This document shows, one piece after another, positions 45,194-54,500 of a stretch of DNA of 64,000 bases. The stretch spans positions 1 to 64,000 of the forward strand of contig CAZRWW010000011.1 in the NCBI GenBank assembly GCA_964603725.1, written 5' to 3'. Both the position numbers and the translations under genes were made by a program. The notes under the pieces were generated by a model. That model had not been told where the DNA came from and did not search any database. It saw only the letters and a program-made list of their open reading frames with translations. The stretch comes from CAZDKK01 sp964603725 (GTDB taxonomy: Bacteria > Eisenbacteria > RBG-16-71-46 > CAIMUX01 > WJJG01). Each line of letters opens with the position of its first letter. Positions within the stretch are counted from its first letter, which is position 1.

Positions 45194-46621
45194 ATGCGTT
45201 CTCGGCTCGCGAACATCGCTGCCCTGATCTCCCTGACCGTCTTGACAGGTGGCTCGATCTGGCCGGCCCCCGCTTTGGCCCAGGGCGATCGCACGATCAC
45301 CTTCGTCGACAGCGGCCAGCAACTCGGCCAAGGGGTCTGCTTCTCACCCACGCTGGGAGACCTGGACGGCGACAGCGACCCCGATCTGTTCGTCACCAAC
45401 TTCTTCAGCGCCAACAGGGTCTGGATGAACGACGGCAGCGGCCACTTCACGGACAGCGGCCAGAGTTTCGGCATCACTTCCGGCCACGGTGTCGCCCTGG
45501 GCGACCTGGACGGCGACGGCGACCTCGACGCCTTCCTCGTCTTCATGGAGGCCCCCGCGTGGGTGCTGCGCAACAACGGGAGCGGCATCTTCTCCGACAC
45601 GGGCCAGCGCCTGGGCAGCGCCGGCGACGACATGGGTTTCGTGGATCTGGTGGACGTGGACGGCGACGAGGATCTCGACGCCGTCGTCTGCAACTACTGG
45701 CACCCAGCCCGCGTGTGGTTGAATGACGGCGGCGGGACCTTCACCGCCGGGCCGAGCTTCGGCGACGCCACGAGCGGCCCCATGGGCGTCGGCGACCTCG
45801 ACTTCGATGGGGATCCCGACGCCATCATGATGAACAACGGGGGCGGCAACACCGTGTGGCTGAACGACGGTTCCGGCCACTTCGTGGACACGGGACAGAG
45901 GTTGGGGTACACCGATGGGTGGGGTCATGTGAGCCTCGGCGACCTGGACGGCGACGGCGATCCCGATGGCTTCGCCACGAATTCAAACCACGGCAACGCC
46001 GTGTGGTTGAACGATGGGTCGGGAACCTTCACGACCGGAAGCCTCTACCCGGGCGACGGCACCCAGAAGGTCGATCTCGGTGATGTTGACGGGGACGGCG
46101 ACCTTGATGCTTTCACCACGAACCAGATGCTGGGCAACAAGGTGTGGCTCAACGACGGCCAGGCGAACTTCACGTCATTCGGCCCCTACTTCGGCACCTA
46201 CGTCATGTCGGTCACCGCGGGGGACGTCGACGGCGACCACGACCCCGACATCATCGTCGGCCGCGACTACGGTCACGGCTCGACCAGCGTCTACTTCAAC
46301 ACGACCGCCAGCACAGGGGTCGCGGGCGACGAGCCCATCGCTGCCCTGCCGCTCTTCCGCCACGTCACGCCAAATCCATTCGTCGAGGGCGCTCGGATCC
46401 GTTATCTCGTTCCATCGGCGGGGCACGTGAGCCTGCGGTTGTTCGACATCCACGGCCGGCAGATCGATACTCTCGTCGACGAACCCCAGGTCTCCGGCGA
46501 GCATGTGCTGGCGGTGGAAAGTGGAACACTCTGTCGCGGTGTCTACTTCTGCCGGCTCGAGGCGCGCGACGCCCTGGGGAATCGGATCGTCGCTTCTCGA
46601 AAGATCACGTGCGCGCGGTAG
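45194..46621 (+). CDS. Secreted FG-GAP/VCBS-repeat protein with C-terminal sorting-like domain
   Basis: The product is 475 residues from ATG 45194 with GAGGAGG upstream. A signal peptide ends at WPAPALAQ. Seven or so VCBS/FG-GAP repeats follow, each with LGDLDGDGDPD..xxN and VWLNDGSGxFxD, the Asp-rich loops being Ca-binding blades of a propeller. The last 90 residues (HVTPNPFVEGARIRYLV, LRLFDIHGRQIDTLVD, CRGVYFCRLEA) are the FlgD/type-IX-like domain. Probably a surface or secreted adhesion or binding protein. An isolated gene between purF-like and the convergent recQ. Confidence 0.88.
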   Translation: MRSRLANIAALISLTVLTGGSIWPAPALAQGDRTITFVDSGQQLGQGVCFSPTLGDLDGDSDPDLFVTNFFSANRVWMNDGSGHFTDSGQSFGITSGHGVALGDLDGDGDLDAFLVFMEAPAWVLRNNGSGIFSDTGQRLGSAGDDMGFVDLVDVDGDEDLDAVVCNYWHPARVWLNDGGGTFTAGPSFGDATSGPMGVGDLDFDGDPDAIMMNNGGGNTVWLNDGSGHFVDTGQRLGYTDGWGHVSLGDLDGDGDPDGFATNSNHGNAVWLNDGSGTFTTGSLYPGDGTQKVDLGDVDGDGDLDAFTTNQMLGNKVWLNDGQANFTSFGPYFGTYVMSVTAGDVDGDHDPDIIVGRDYGHGSTSVYFNTTASTGVAGDEPIAALPLFRHVTPNPFVEGARIRYLVPSAGHVSLRLFDIHGRQIDTLVDEPQVSGEHVLAVESGTLCRGVYFCRLEARDALGNRIVASRKITCAR

Positions 46622-46657
46622 CAACGTTGCGCCCGAGACCGGTGTCTCTCCGGAATC

Positions 46658-48619
46658 TCATGGCGAGCCGGCCGCTCGGATCGCCTCGAGGAACCGCGCC
46701 CCGTAGCGCTCGAGCTTGGCCGCGCCCACCCCGCTGATCCGCAGCAGATCGGCCTCGGTCGCGGGGCGCTGGGCCGCCATCTCGGCCAGCGTCCGGTCGT
46801 GGAAGATCACATAGGCCGGCACGCCCTGCTCGCGGGCGATATGCAGGCGCACGGACCGCAGCGCCTCGAAGAGCGCTTCGTCGACGGGTACCGGCGCGGC
46901 CCCGAGGCCCGGCAGCGCGCCGGGAGCCGCGGTGCCGCCCGGCGTCCCCTCGGCGCCCCCGGGATCGCGCGCCAGCGCCGGCATCCCCGCCCGCCGGCGC
47001 GGGCGCGGTCGCGGTCGCCCGGCCTCGAGCTCGCGCAGCAGGTCCTGCCGCAGCGTCAGGCGCTCCATCCCGCGCAGCACGGGCCGCGCGCGATCGGTGA
47101 CCTCCAGGCTGCCGAACCCCTCGCGATCGACTCGCAGCATCCCGCGCGCGACGAGCTGCCGCACGACCGAGCGCCATTGCGCGGCGTCGAACTCGGCGCC
47201 GGCGCCGAAGACGGGCAGATGGTCGTGGCGCAGGCGCTCGATGCGATCGTTTGTCCGGCCCCGCAGCACATCGATCAGGTGAGCCGCGCCGAAGCGCTGT
47301 CCCGTGCGGATCGCGCACGAGAGCAGCTTCTGCGCGGCCACGGTGCCGTCGAAGGTCGCGACCGGGCGCAGGCAGGTGTCGCAGTTGCCGCAAGGCTCCT
47401 CGAAGTCGTCGCCGAAGTAGCGCAGCAGGGCCTGGCGGCGGCACGTCGTGAGCTCGCAGTACCCGAGCAGCGCTTCCAGCCGCTGGCGCTCGCCGCGCTT
47501 GTGCAAGTCGTCGGCTCCCGAGTCGTCAATCATCTTGCCCAACAGGATCACGTCCTGCAGGCCGTAGATCATCCACGCGGTGGCCGGCAGCTCGTCGCGC
47601 CCCGCGCGCCCGGTTTCCTGATAATAGGCCTCGATGCTCTTGGGCAAATCCAGGTGCGCGACGAAGCGCACGTCGGGCTTGTCGATCCCCATGCCGAACG
47701 CGATCGTGGCGACGATGATGACGCTCTCCTCGCGCTGGAAGCGCTCCTGGTGGCGCTGGCGCTCCTCCTTCTCCAGGCCGGCGTGGTAGGGCAGCGCGGT
47801 CAGGCCCTGGTCCGCCAGGAACCCCGCGACCTCCTCGACCCGCTTGCGCGACAAGCAATAGACGATGCCCGCGTCGCCCGGGTGCTCGCGACTCAGGAAG
47901 GACAATAACTGCCGGCGCGGGTCGTGTTTGAGCGCGACGCGGTACTGGATGTTCGGCCGGTCGAAGCCCGAGACGAAGATCCGGTCGCCGCGCAGGGCGA
48001 GCCTGCTCACGATCTCCCCGCGCGTGCGCGCATCGGCGGTCGCCGTGCAGGCCAGCCGCGGCGCGCCCGGGTAGCGGTTGCCCAGGACGTTGAGCTGCAG
48101 GTACTCGGGGCGGAAGTCGTGACCCCACTGCGAGACGCAGTGCGCCTCGTCGATGGCGAAGAGCGCGATCCGGCAGCGGTCGAGCAGCGCGAGCGTGCGC
48201 TCCTGCAGCAGGCGCTCGGGCGCGAAGTAGATGAGGTCGAGCTCCCCGCGGGCGAGCTGCGCCTCGATGCGCCGCGCCTCGGACAGCTCGAGCGTCGAGT
48301 TGAGGGAGGCGGCGCGGATCCCCAGTTGCTGCAGCGCCGCCACCTGGTCGTGCATGAGCGCGATCAGGGGCGAGACCACCACGCCCGTCCCCGCGCGGAT
48401 CAGGGCGGGGATCTGGTAGCAGAGCGACTTGCCGCCGCCCGTGGGCATCAGGACCAGGCAGTCGCCGCCGGCGAGGACATGCTCGATGACCTCGAGCTGG
48501 TGGCCGCGGAAGTCGGGGTAGCCGAACGTGGTGCGCAGGATGTCGACGGGCGTGCGGGCCGATCTCGGCGCTCCGCCGCGGGCCTGCTCGGCCGGCGGGT
48601 CTGGGGCGGATGGCTTCAC
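46658..48619 (-). CDS. recQ: ATP-dependent DNA helicase RecQ
   Basis: The product is 653 residues from GTG 48619. Motif 0 and I: FGYPDFRGHQLEVIEHVL and LMPTGGGKSLCYQIPAL. Motif II: FAIDEAHCVSQWGHDFRPEY. Motifs V-VI: VATIAFGMGIDKPDVRFVAH and YYQETGRAGRDELPA. The RecQ zinc site is CELTTCRRQ...CGNCDTC, followed by the RQC winged helix and a C-terminal HRDC domain (LHIAREQGVPAYVIFHDRTL, ISGVGAAKLERYG). Length and domain order are typical. It unwinds DNA 3'-5' in repair and recombination. The ABC exporter gene lies 42 bases upstream on the same strand. Confidence 0.96.
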   Translation of the reverse strand: MKPSAPDPPAEQARGGAPRSARTPVDILRTTFGYPDFRGHQLEVIEHVLAGGDCLVLMPTGGGKSLCYQIPALIRAGTGVVVSPLIALMHDQVAALQQLGIRAASLNSTLELSEARRIEAQLARGELDLIYFAPERLLQERTLALLDRCRIALFAIDEAHCVSQWGHDFRPEYLQLNVLGNRYPGAPRLACTATADARTRGEIVSRLALRGDRIFVSGFDRPNIQYRVALKHDPRRQLLSFLSREHPGDAGIVYCLSRKRVEEVAGFLADQGLTALPYHAGLEKEERQRHQERFQREESVIIVATIAFGMGIDKPDVRFVAHLDLPKSIEAYYQETGRAGRDELPATAWMIYGLQDVILLGKMIDDSGADDLHKRGERQRLEALLGYCELTTCRRQALLRYFGDDFEEPCGNCDTCLRPVATFDGTVAAQKLLSCAIRTGQRFGAAHLIDVLRGRTNDRIERLRHDHLPVFGAGAEFDAAQWRSVVRQLVARGMLRVDREGFGSLEVTDRARPVLRGMERLTLRQDLLRELEAGRPRPRPRRRAGMPALARDPGGAEGTPGGTAAPGALPGLGAAPVPVDEALFEALRSVRLHIAREQGVPAYVIFHDRTLAEMAAQRPATEADLLRISGVGAAKLERYGARFLEAIRAAGSP

Positions 48620-48661
48620 GCGGGCGCTCCCATTCGGATGGCGATTGGATCGCGACTGCGC

Positions 48662-50527
48662 CTACGCCCCCGCCGGCTCCGGCTCGGGCTCCGGATCCAC
48701 GCGCAGCCCCGCCACGCCGAGGTGCTCCTTGCGCCGCTCGGTCTGCAGGAACTCACGGTAGGTCTCGCAGCGCAGCGCCAGCTCCTCGTGCGTGCCCTCG
48801 TCGACGAGGGCGCCGTCTTCGAGCACCAGGATCCGGTCCGCGCGACGGATCGTCGACAGCCGGTGGGAGACGATGAAGCACGTGCAGCCGGCCAGCTCCT
48901 CATCGAGCCGCGTCCAGAAGCGATCCTCGTTGCGCGCGTCGAGCGCCGCGGTGCAGTCGTCGAGCAGGAGCATCTGCGGCCGCCCGGCCAGCGCGCGGGC
49001 GATGGCGATGCGCTGCTTCTGGCCGCCCGAGACGAGCGACCCCTTCTGGCCGACGACCGTGCCCAACCCCTCCGGGAGGTCCTTCAGATCCTCATCCATC
49101 TGCGCCGTGGCGAGCCACCGGCGGGCCCAGGGTTCCTCGTCGCCGTCGGGCACCGGCCGGCCGAAGACCACGTTCTCGCGGATGCTCTGCGAGAAGAGCA
49201 CGCCCTCCTGCGGCACGTAGCCCAGCAAGCGCCGGTAGGCATCCCAATCGACCTCGCCCAACGGGCACCCGTTTACCAGGATCCGCCCCTCCTGCGGCGA
49301 CAGGATCCCGGCCAGCAGCTTGAGCAGCGTCGACTTGCCGCTGGCGACCGGCCCCACGATCGCCACGCGCTCGCCGGCCTGCGCCTCGAAGCTGGCGCCG
49401 TCGATGCCGGCGCGCTGGCCGCCGTAGGAGAAGCGGACGTTCTCGAAGGCGACCGAGCGGATCTCGCGCACCTCGCCGCCCACGCCCCGCGGCACCGTCA
49501 CCGGGTAGGAGCGGATCTCCTCGACGCGGTCCATCGAGACGAACGCCTGCTGCGCCGACATGAAGAGCTGCGGCAGGTCCATCATCGGGTGCGCCAGCAT
49601 GTCGAGGAAGATGTAGAAGGCGAAGAGCGTGCCGACCGTGATCTCCCCGCGGATGACCATGTAGCCGCCCACGGCGATCACGATCATCTGGCCCAGACGG
49701 CTGGCCAATGTGTCGAGCGACCAGAGAACGACCTGGATCTTCATCAGCTTCAGGAAGATCCCGCGCCGCTCCTTCATCAACGCGCTCAGGCGCTGCTCCT
49801 GGCCGTGCTCGGCGCGAAAAGCCTTGACGATGCGGATCCCCGCGAAGGCCGCCTCGAGCAGATCGTTGGTCTTCGAGATCGCGCGCTGCGTCGCCTTCAC
49901 ATACTTGCGGATGCCGTGACGCATGCTGTAGAAGGCCCACATCATGATCGGCAGCGGCAGCACCGACAAGAGCGTCAGTTTCCAGCTCATCGTCAGCATC
50001 ACCGCCAGGCAGAAGACCAGCTTCGAGCTCGACTCCACGGCGCGGAAGATGCCGGAGCAGCCGAACCACGAGATCTTGGGAAACTCGTAGATGTCGTCGG
50101 TCAGGCGGGTGACGACGTCGCCCGTGCGAAAGGCGTTGTTGAAGCGGTAGTCCTTGCCCATCAGGCGCCCGAAGACGTCCTCGCGGATCTGCATGTCGAG
50201 TCGCAGATTGACCAGCGCGCGCGTGGCCGGGTAGAGCCCCGCGATCATGCGGCCCAGGGCGATGCCCACCAGCACCAGCATGACCGTTCCCAGGCGGCCC
50301 AGCTCCCCGGTCTGGCCGAGAACCTCGTTGAGCCGGTCGATCACCCAGCGAAAGACGAGCGGGTAAGCCACGGCCACCACGGTCGACACGAAGGTGAGCA
50401 GCGCCAGGACCGCCAGGATCCGCTTGTTGCCGGTCCAGTAGCGCCACAGCCACGCGAGGTGGGCCCGCGTGCCGCCGATCGAGGGCGCCTCGCTCTTGTC
50501 GAGCGTTGTCATCGATTCCGCGCTCAT
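48662..50527 (-). CDS. ABC exporter half-transporter, degenerate-site subunit
   Basis: The product is 621 residues from ATG 50527 with GGAGGG upstream. Six membrane helices (ILAVLALLTFVSTVVAVAYP onward) are fused to an ATPase domain with Walker A GPVASGKSTL, signature LVSGGQKQRIAIARAL, Walker B MLLLDDCTAALD and switch His in FIVSHRLS. The catalytic Glu after Walker B is Asp, and the partner gene product has a variant signature. This marks a heterodimeric exporter of the TM287/288 or BmrCD type with one degenerate ATP site. Substrates of this class include drugs and lipids. The partner gene lies 103 bases upstream. Confidence 0.9.
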   Translation of the reverse strand: MSAESMTTLDKSEAPSIGGTRAHLAWLWRYWTGNKRILAVLALLTFVSTVVAVAYPLVFRWVIDRLNEVLGQTGELGRLGTVMLVLVGIALGRMIAGLYPATRALVNLRLDMQIREDVFGRLMGKDYRFNNAFRTGDVVTRLTDDIYEFPKISWFGCSGIFRAVESSSKLVFCLAVMLTMSWKLTLLSVLPLPIMMWAFYSMRHGIRKYVKATQRAISKTNDLLEAAFAGIRIVKAFRAEHGQEQRLSALMKERRGIFLKLMKIQVVLWSLDTLASRLGQMIVIAVGGYMVIRGEITVGTLFAFYIFLDMLAHPMMDLPQLFMSAQQAFVSMDRVEEIRSYPVTVPRGVGGEVREIRSVAFENVRFSYGGQRAGIDGASFEAQAGERVAIVGPVASGKSTLLKLLAGILSPQEGRILVNGCPLGEVDWDAYRRLLGYVPQEGVLFSQSIRENVVFGRPVPDGDEEPWARRWLATAQMDEDLKDLPEGLGTVVGQKGSLVSGGQKQRIAIARALAGRPQMLLLDDCTAALDARNEDRFWTRLDEELAGCTCFIVSHRLSTIRRADRILVLEDGALVDEGTHEELALRCETYREFLQTERRKEHLGVAGLRVDPEPEPEPAGA

Positions 50528-50630
50528 CTGCCCTCCGTCCGCGTCCCGTGATCGATGTTCGTCCTGCAACCAAGCCCCATCCGACAACGGCTCCCCATCC
50601 GGCGATCGATTGCTCCGATGGCGATCGCCT

Positions 50631-52436
50631 CTAGACCGCCCCCGCCTCCAGGCGCTGCGCCGCGAACTGCAGATCGAACAGGTCGCGGTAGATGCCGCGC
50701 CGATCGTAGAGCTCGTCGTGCGACCCCTCTTCGGTCAGGCGTCCGTGGTGCAGCACCAGAATGCGGTCGACCTTGGTGATCGTCGCCAGGCGGTGGGCGA
50801 CGATCAGCGACGTGCGCCCCTGCATCAGGTGATCCAGCGAGTCCTGCAGGCGCCGCTCGGTCACCGGGTCGACCGACGAGGTGGCCTCATCGAGGACGAG
50901 GATGTCGGGGTCCTCGACGATCGCGCGAGCGAAGCACAGGAGCTGCCGCTCGCCCATCGACAGGTTGGCGCCGCCCTCGGCCAGCTCCGTCTCGTAGCTG
51001 TCGGGCAGGCGGCGCAGCATCTCCTCCGCCTGCACCACTTTCACCGCGCGATCGAGAGCCTCCTGCGGGATCTCGTCGCGCAGGACGCGCAGGTTGTCGC
51101 CCAGCGTGCCCGGGAAGAGGTGGATGTCCTGCAGCACCAGGCCGATCTTCGCCCGCCAGACGCGCTGGCGGTACTCGCGGATGTCGACGCCGTCGAGCGT
51201 GATCCGGCCGGCGGTCGGTTCGTAGTAGCGCAAGAGGAGGTTCGTCACCGTGGTCTTGCCGCCCCCGGACAGACCCACCACGGCCAGCTTCTCGCCGCGC
51301 CGGATCCGGAAGCTCACGCCGTCGAGCGCCTTGGCGCCGCCGTCGTACTCGAAGGTGACGTTCTCGAAGGCGATCTCGCGCCACGCGCTGGGGATCGTCT
51401 CCAAGGCGCCGGGCTTGTCGGGCGTGCGCGACGGCGTGTCGAGCACGTTGAAGACGCGGTCGGCCGACGCGAAGGCGCGTTGGATGAAGTTGAGCTGCTC
51501 CGAGAAGGCGATCAGCGGCCAGAAGAGCCGGCGCGTGTAATCGATGAACATGACCAGCGTGCCGATCGTCATCGCCGCCCCCAGCACCTGGCGGGCGCCG
51601 ACGTAGATGATCACCATCACGGCCACGATCTCGAACGCCGCGAAGAGGCCCCAGAAGCCGTATTCGACGTAGCTGACCCGCACCTCCTTGCCGAACTTGT
51701 CTCGGTTGCGGCGCCTCAGCTCGTGCAGCGCCTTGTCGGTGTAGCCGTAGAGCTGCAGGATGGGAATGCCCTGCACGTACTCGGTGACGAAGCTCGAGAT
51801 GCGCGCGTAGAGCTTGCGCACCACGCGGAAGCGCGTGCGGATGTACTGCAGGACGAAGTAGGTCGCCACCAGAATCGGCGTCATCATCAAGAGCACGGCC
51901 AGCGTAACGCGCGGGCTGGCGATCATCATCACCGTGAAGGTCCCGCCGAGCACGACCAGGTTGCGGAAGAGGGCCAGGGCAACCTCGGAGAAGAGCAGGA
52001 GGAGCCGCTCGACGTCGCTCTCGACGCGCGCCAGCAAGCGCCCGGGCGGGTTCTTGTCGAAATACGCCAGCGACAGGCTCATCAGGTGCGAGAAGACCTT
52101 CTGGCGCAGCTCCGTGACGATCCGCAACCCCATGCGCGCCAGCAGCACGACCTGCAGGTAGGCGAAGGTCATGCCCACGATGTAGAGCCCGGCGTAGAGC
52201 AGCGCCCGCACCAGGATGCCCTGGCCGTTGCGTTCGGGGATGTCATGGTCCAGCACGTGGCGCACCAGCAGCGGCCCGGCCAGTTCCGCCCCCACCACCA
52301 CGAACATCAGCACCGTGGCCAGGACGATCGTCCACCGGTGGGGCCGGAACAGGGGCAGGATCCGCCGCAGCATCTGCCGGAGCGGCAGGTGCCGTATCGA
52401 CGGTTCATCCTCGAGATCTTCGTCCCAGTAGAACAT
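50631..52436 (-). CDS. ABC exporter half-transporter, partner subunit
   Basis: The product is 601 residues from ATG 52436. The membrane domain (IVLATVLMFVVVGAELAGPL, ALLYAGLYIVGMTFAYLQVV) is fused to an ATPase with Walker A GLSGGGKTTV, signature NLSMGERQLLCFARAI, canonical Walker B ILVLDEATSSVD and switch His in LIVAHRLAT. The signature LSMGERQ departs from LSGGQ. Together with the Asp Walker B of the following gene product this gives an asymmetric heterodimer: one composite site has the canonical Glu plus the LSGGQ-like signature, the other has Asp plus LSMGE. It is first in the two-gene operon. Confidence 0.9.
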   Translation of the reverse strand: MFYWDEDLEDEPSIRHLPLRQMLRRILPLFRPHRWTIVLATVLMFVVVGAELAGPLLVRHVLDHDIPERNGQGILVRALLYAGLYIVGMTFAYLQVVLLARMGLRIVTELRQKVFSHLMSLSLAYFDKNPPGRLLARVESDVERLLLLFSEVALALFRNLVVLGGTFTVMMIASPRVTLAVLLMMTPILVATYFVLQYIRTRFRVVRKLYARISSFVTEYVQGIPILQLYGYTDKALHELRRRNRDKFGKEVRVSYVEYGFWGLFAAFEIVAVMVIIYVGARQVLGAAMTIGTLVMFIDYTRRLFWPLIAFSEQLNFIQRAFASADRVFNVLDTPSRTPDKPGALETIPSAWREIAFENVTFEYDGGAKALDGVSFRIRRGEKLAVVGLSGGGKTTVTNLLLRYYEPTAGRITLDGVDIREYRQRVWRAKIGLVLQDIHLFPGTLGDNLRVLRDEIPQEALDRAVKVVQAEEMLRRLPDSYETELAEGGANLSMGERQLLCFARAIVEDPDILVLDEATSSVDPVTERRLQDSLDHLMQGRTSLIVAHRLATITKVDRILVLHHGRLTEEGSHDELYDRRGIYRDLFDLQFAAQRLEAGAV

Positions 52437-52639
52437 GCTGCCTCTTCTTTCAGGCTGCCCCGGGGGAAATGGACGTGCCCCTGCCTACTTGGTTTGCGGT
52501 GCGGTGCGATTTCACACAGGCATTCACCGGGCTGACCCTCCGGTCCTGAGGCCGCGGACCGAAGTGAGGGGCCGGTTGTGCAAGGATCCCCGGGCCTGGA
52601 ACCGGGGTCCGGCGCGGCCTTGCGCCCCGCGCCGACTGC

Positions 52640-53683
52640 TCAGGCTGCTCCGACCGGAATCGACCAGGCGTTCGCGTTCTCGATCCGGTCGTCCTTCACG
52701 ACGAACTCGACCCGCCCCAGGTTGATGCCGGCGAAACCCACCTGATGAATCAGCGTTTCGCGTCTTTCGTGGGGGATGCGGGTCGGCGCCTTCATGAAGG
52801 TGTGGGTGTGACCTCCGACGATCAGGTCGATCTCGTCGATCTCGCGAGCCAGGTGCTGATCTCCGGGCTGCCCCGCGTACCCATCGTCCCCCAGGTGCGA
52901 CAAGAGAACGATTAGACCACACCCCAGCTCGTGACGCAAGTAGCGGCTCCAGTGTTTGGCCGCCGCCACCGGATCGCTGTCGATCACGCCCGGGCGGAGC
53001 TTCTCGGTCACGAGCCCCTCGAGCCTCACGCCCAGGCCGAAGATGCCGACCTTGAGCGGCCGGGTGGCGCCGCCGGCCGGCGTGATGTCATAGAGCATGA
53101 ACGGCTGCACGTGCTCCTCCATGGGGGTGCCGCGGAAGCCGTAGTTGGCGCTCACCATGGCGAAGCGGGCATGGGCGGCAGTGACCTCGCTCAGCCGGTC
53201 GATGCCGGCGTCGAAGTCGTGGTTCCCGATCGTCATCGCGTCGTAGCCGAGCATCGACATCACCTTGAAATCGAGCTCGCCGCGGAACTCGTTGAAGTAG
53301 GGCGTTCCCTGAAAGACGTCCCCGGCATCGACGAGCAGCGGCCGCGGCTGACCCTGCGCGCGCAGCTCCTCCCAGATTCCCTCGATCACCCGGGCCCGAG
53401 GGACGGCGCCGGCCAGGCCGGCGTTGCGGCCGCTCCCGGCCGGGAAAGGGTCGATGCGCGAGTGGACGTCGTTGGTGTGCAGGATCGTCACCTTGAACGA
53501 CTCGGCGCCCGCGGCGGCCCCGCGCGGCCCTCGGCCGCCGGGGTCCGGCAGGCCGGCCCCGAGCGCCCGGCCGTCCCCGTTGTCCCGGCGGGCGCAGCCC
53601 GTCAAGGCCCCCGCCGTGCCTGCTAGCCCGAACCATGCCAGCCCGCGAGCCGTGTTGCTCAGGAACTCCCGTCTCGAGATCAT
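52640..53683 (-). CDS. Tat-exported metallophosphatase (5'-nucleotidase N-terminal domain)
   Basis: The product is 347 residues from ATG 53683 with GGAGGTG upstream. MISRREFLSNTARGLAWFGL is a Tat signal, and LTGC is a lipobox, so a Tat-dependent lipoprotein is predicted. The calcineurin-like dimetal site has ILHTNDVHSRIDPF, LVDAGDVFQGTPYF, MTIGNHDFDAG, LIVLLSHLGDDG and LIVGGHTHTFM. This is only the catalytic half of a UshA-type 5'-nucleotidase. The C-terminal substrate-binding half is encoded by the preceding gene, whose stop overlaps this start as ATGA, so the halves are translationally coupled and probably act together in the periplasm. Confidence 0.92.
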   Translation of the reverse strand: MISRREFLSNTARGLAWFGLAGTAGALTGCARRDNGDGRALGAGLPDPGGRGPRGAAAGAESFKVTILHTNDVHSRIDPFPAGSGRNAGLAGAVPRARVIEGIWEELRAQGQPRPLLVDAGDVFQGTPYFNEFRGELDFKVMSMLGYDAMTIGNHDFDAGIDRLSEVTAAHARFAMVSANYGFRGTPMEEHVQPFMLYDITPAGGATRPLKVGIFGLGVRLEGLVTEKLRPGVIDSDPVAAAKHWSRYLRHELGCGLIVLLSHLGDDGYAGQPGDQHLAREIDEIDLIVGGHTHTFMKAPTRIPHERRETLIHQVGFAGINLGRVEFVVKDDRIENANAWSIPVGAA

Positions 53684-54498
53684 CGGGCACCTCCGCTGGC
53701 CTTTCGGACCCGACCCAGGGCGGGCACGGGCAGTTCGCCGATCTCGTCCGGCTCCATGCTCTGCGCCCCGGCGGCGCGGAAGGCATCCACGAGGGCGTCG
53801 CGAACCAGGACGCCCGTAAGTATTTGTCCTACAATGGGATGCCACAGGGCTTCCATCTGCCCGCCGCGATTGGCCAGGTAATCGCTGGTCGCCACGAGGT
53901 ACTCCCGGTCGGCCACGGGCGCGAGATCGCCGTTCCCGCCGACCAGCAGTTCGACCGCGCGGCCGTCGCGAATCGCCAGGCTCAGCCCGGCGACCGGCTC
54001 TCCCCCGGCGGCAGCGATCTCGTCGGCCAGCACCCGGATCTGGGGACCCGACAGGCGCAGAACGACGATCTCGTTATCGAAGGGCATGATCTCGTAGACG
54101 TGACCCAGCGTGACCGACCCAGGCGGGAGGGCCGCCCGCAGACCGCCGTTGTTGAGCACGCAGATGTCGACCGGCATGCCGGTGGCCGCGCGGGCGCGGT
54201 CTAGTACGATGTCGCAGACCAGGTTGCCCAGCGGCCCCTCCGGGTCGCGCGCCCGCATCTCGGCCGGGCTCACCGCCAGGACCTCGCCCATCTTCATCCG
54301 CAGGACATCGCGGTACGGCGCGATGAGGGCCTCGAGCCCGTCCGGCTGCGGCGGAACGGCCTGACCTTGGGCACTGATCGACAGCAGGCCGGCGCCCGCC
54401 AGCAGCAAGACCAGGGCGAGCATCAAGGCCGGCCGCCGGCGCCGGCGGATGGCGGTCGCGGGAATCATGGTTGCAGGATTCATGGCTGCAGGAATCAT
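53680..54498 (-). CDS. 5'-nucleotidase C-terminal (substrate-binding) domain protein
   Basis: The product is 272 residues from ATG 54498 with GGGAGG upstream; in-frame ATGs at 54483 and 54468 in a 15-bp repeat are alternatives. An Arg-rich N-terminus leads into a signal segment (ALMLALVLLLAGAGLLSISA). The rest is the 5_nucleotid_C domain: GNLVCDIVLDRARAATGMPV, DICVLNNGGLRAALPPGSVT, YEIMPFDNEIVVLRLSG and VATSDYLANRGGQM. The NNGGxR and Asp/Phe substrate-stacking region is recognisable. It has no metal site and needs the metallophosphatase from the next gene. Confidence 0.9.
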   Translation of the reverse strand: MIPAAMNPATMIPATAIRRRRRPALMLALVLLLAGAGLLSISAQGQAVPPQPDGLEALIAPYRDVLRMKMGEVLAVSPAEMRARDPEGPLGNLVCDIVLDRARAATGMPVDICVLNNGGLRAALPPGSVTLGHVYEIMPFDNEIVVLRLSGPQIRVLADEIAAAGGEPVAGLSLAIRDGRAVELLVGGNGDLAPVADREYLVATSDYLANRGGQMEALWHPIVGQILTGVLVRDALVDAFRAAGAQSMEPDEIGELPVPALGRVRKASGGAR

Positions 54499-54500
54499 GG
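54461..54500 (-). repeat. 15-bp tandem repeat carrying three in-frame ATG codons
   Basis: GGAATCATGGTTGCA-type units at 54461, 54476 and 54491 encode the pentapeptide repeat MIPAA/MNPAT/MIPAT at the start of the nucleotidase C-domain gene. Each unit supplies a possible start codon. Confidence 0.8.
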
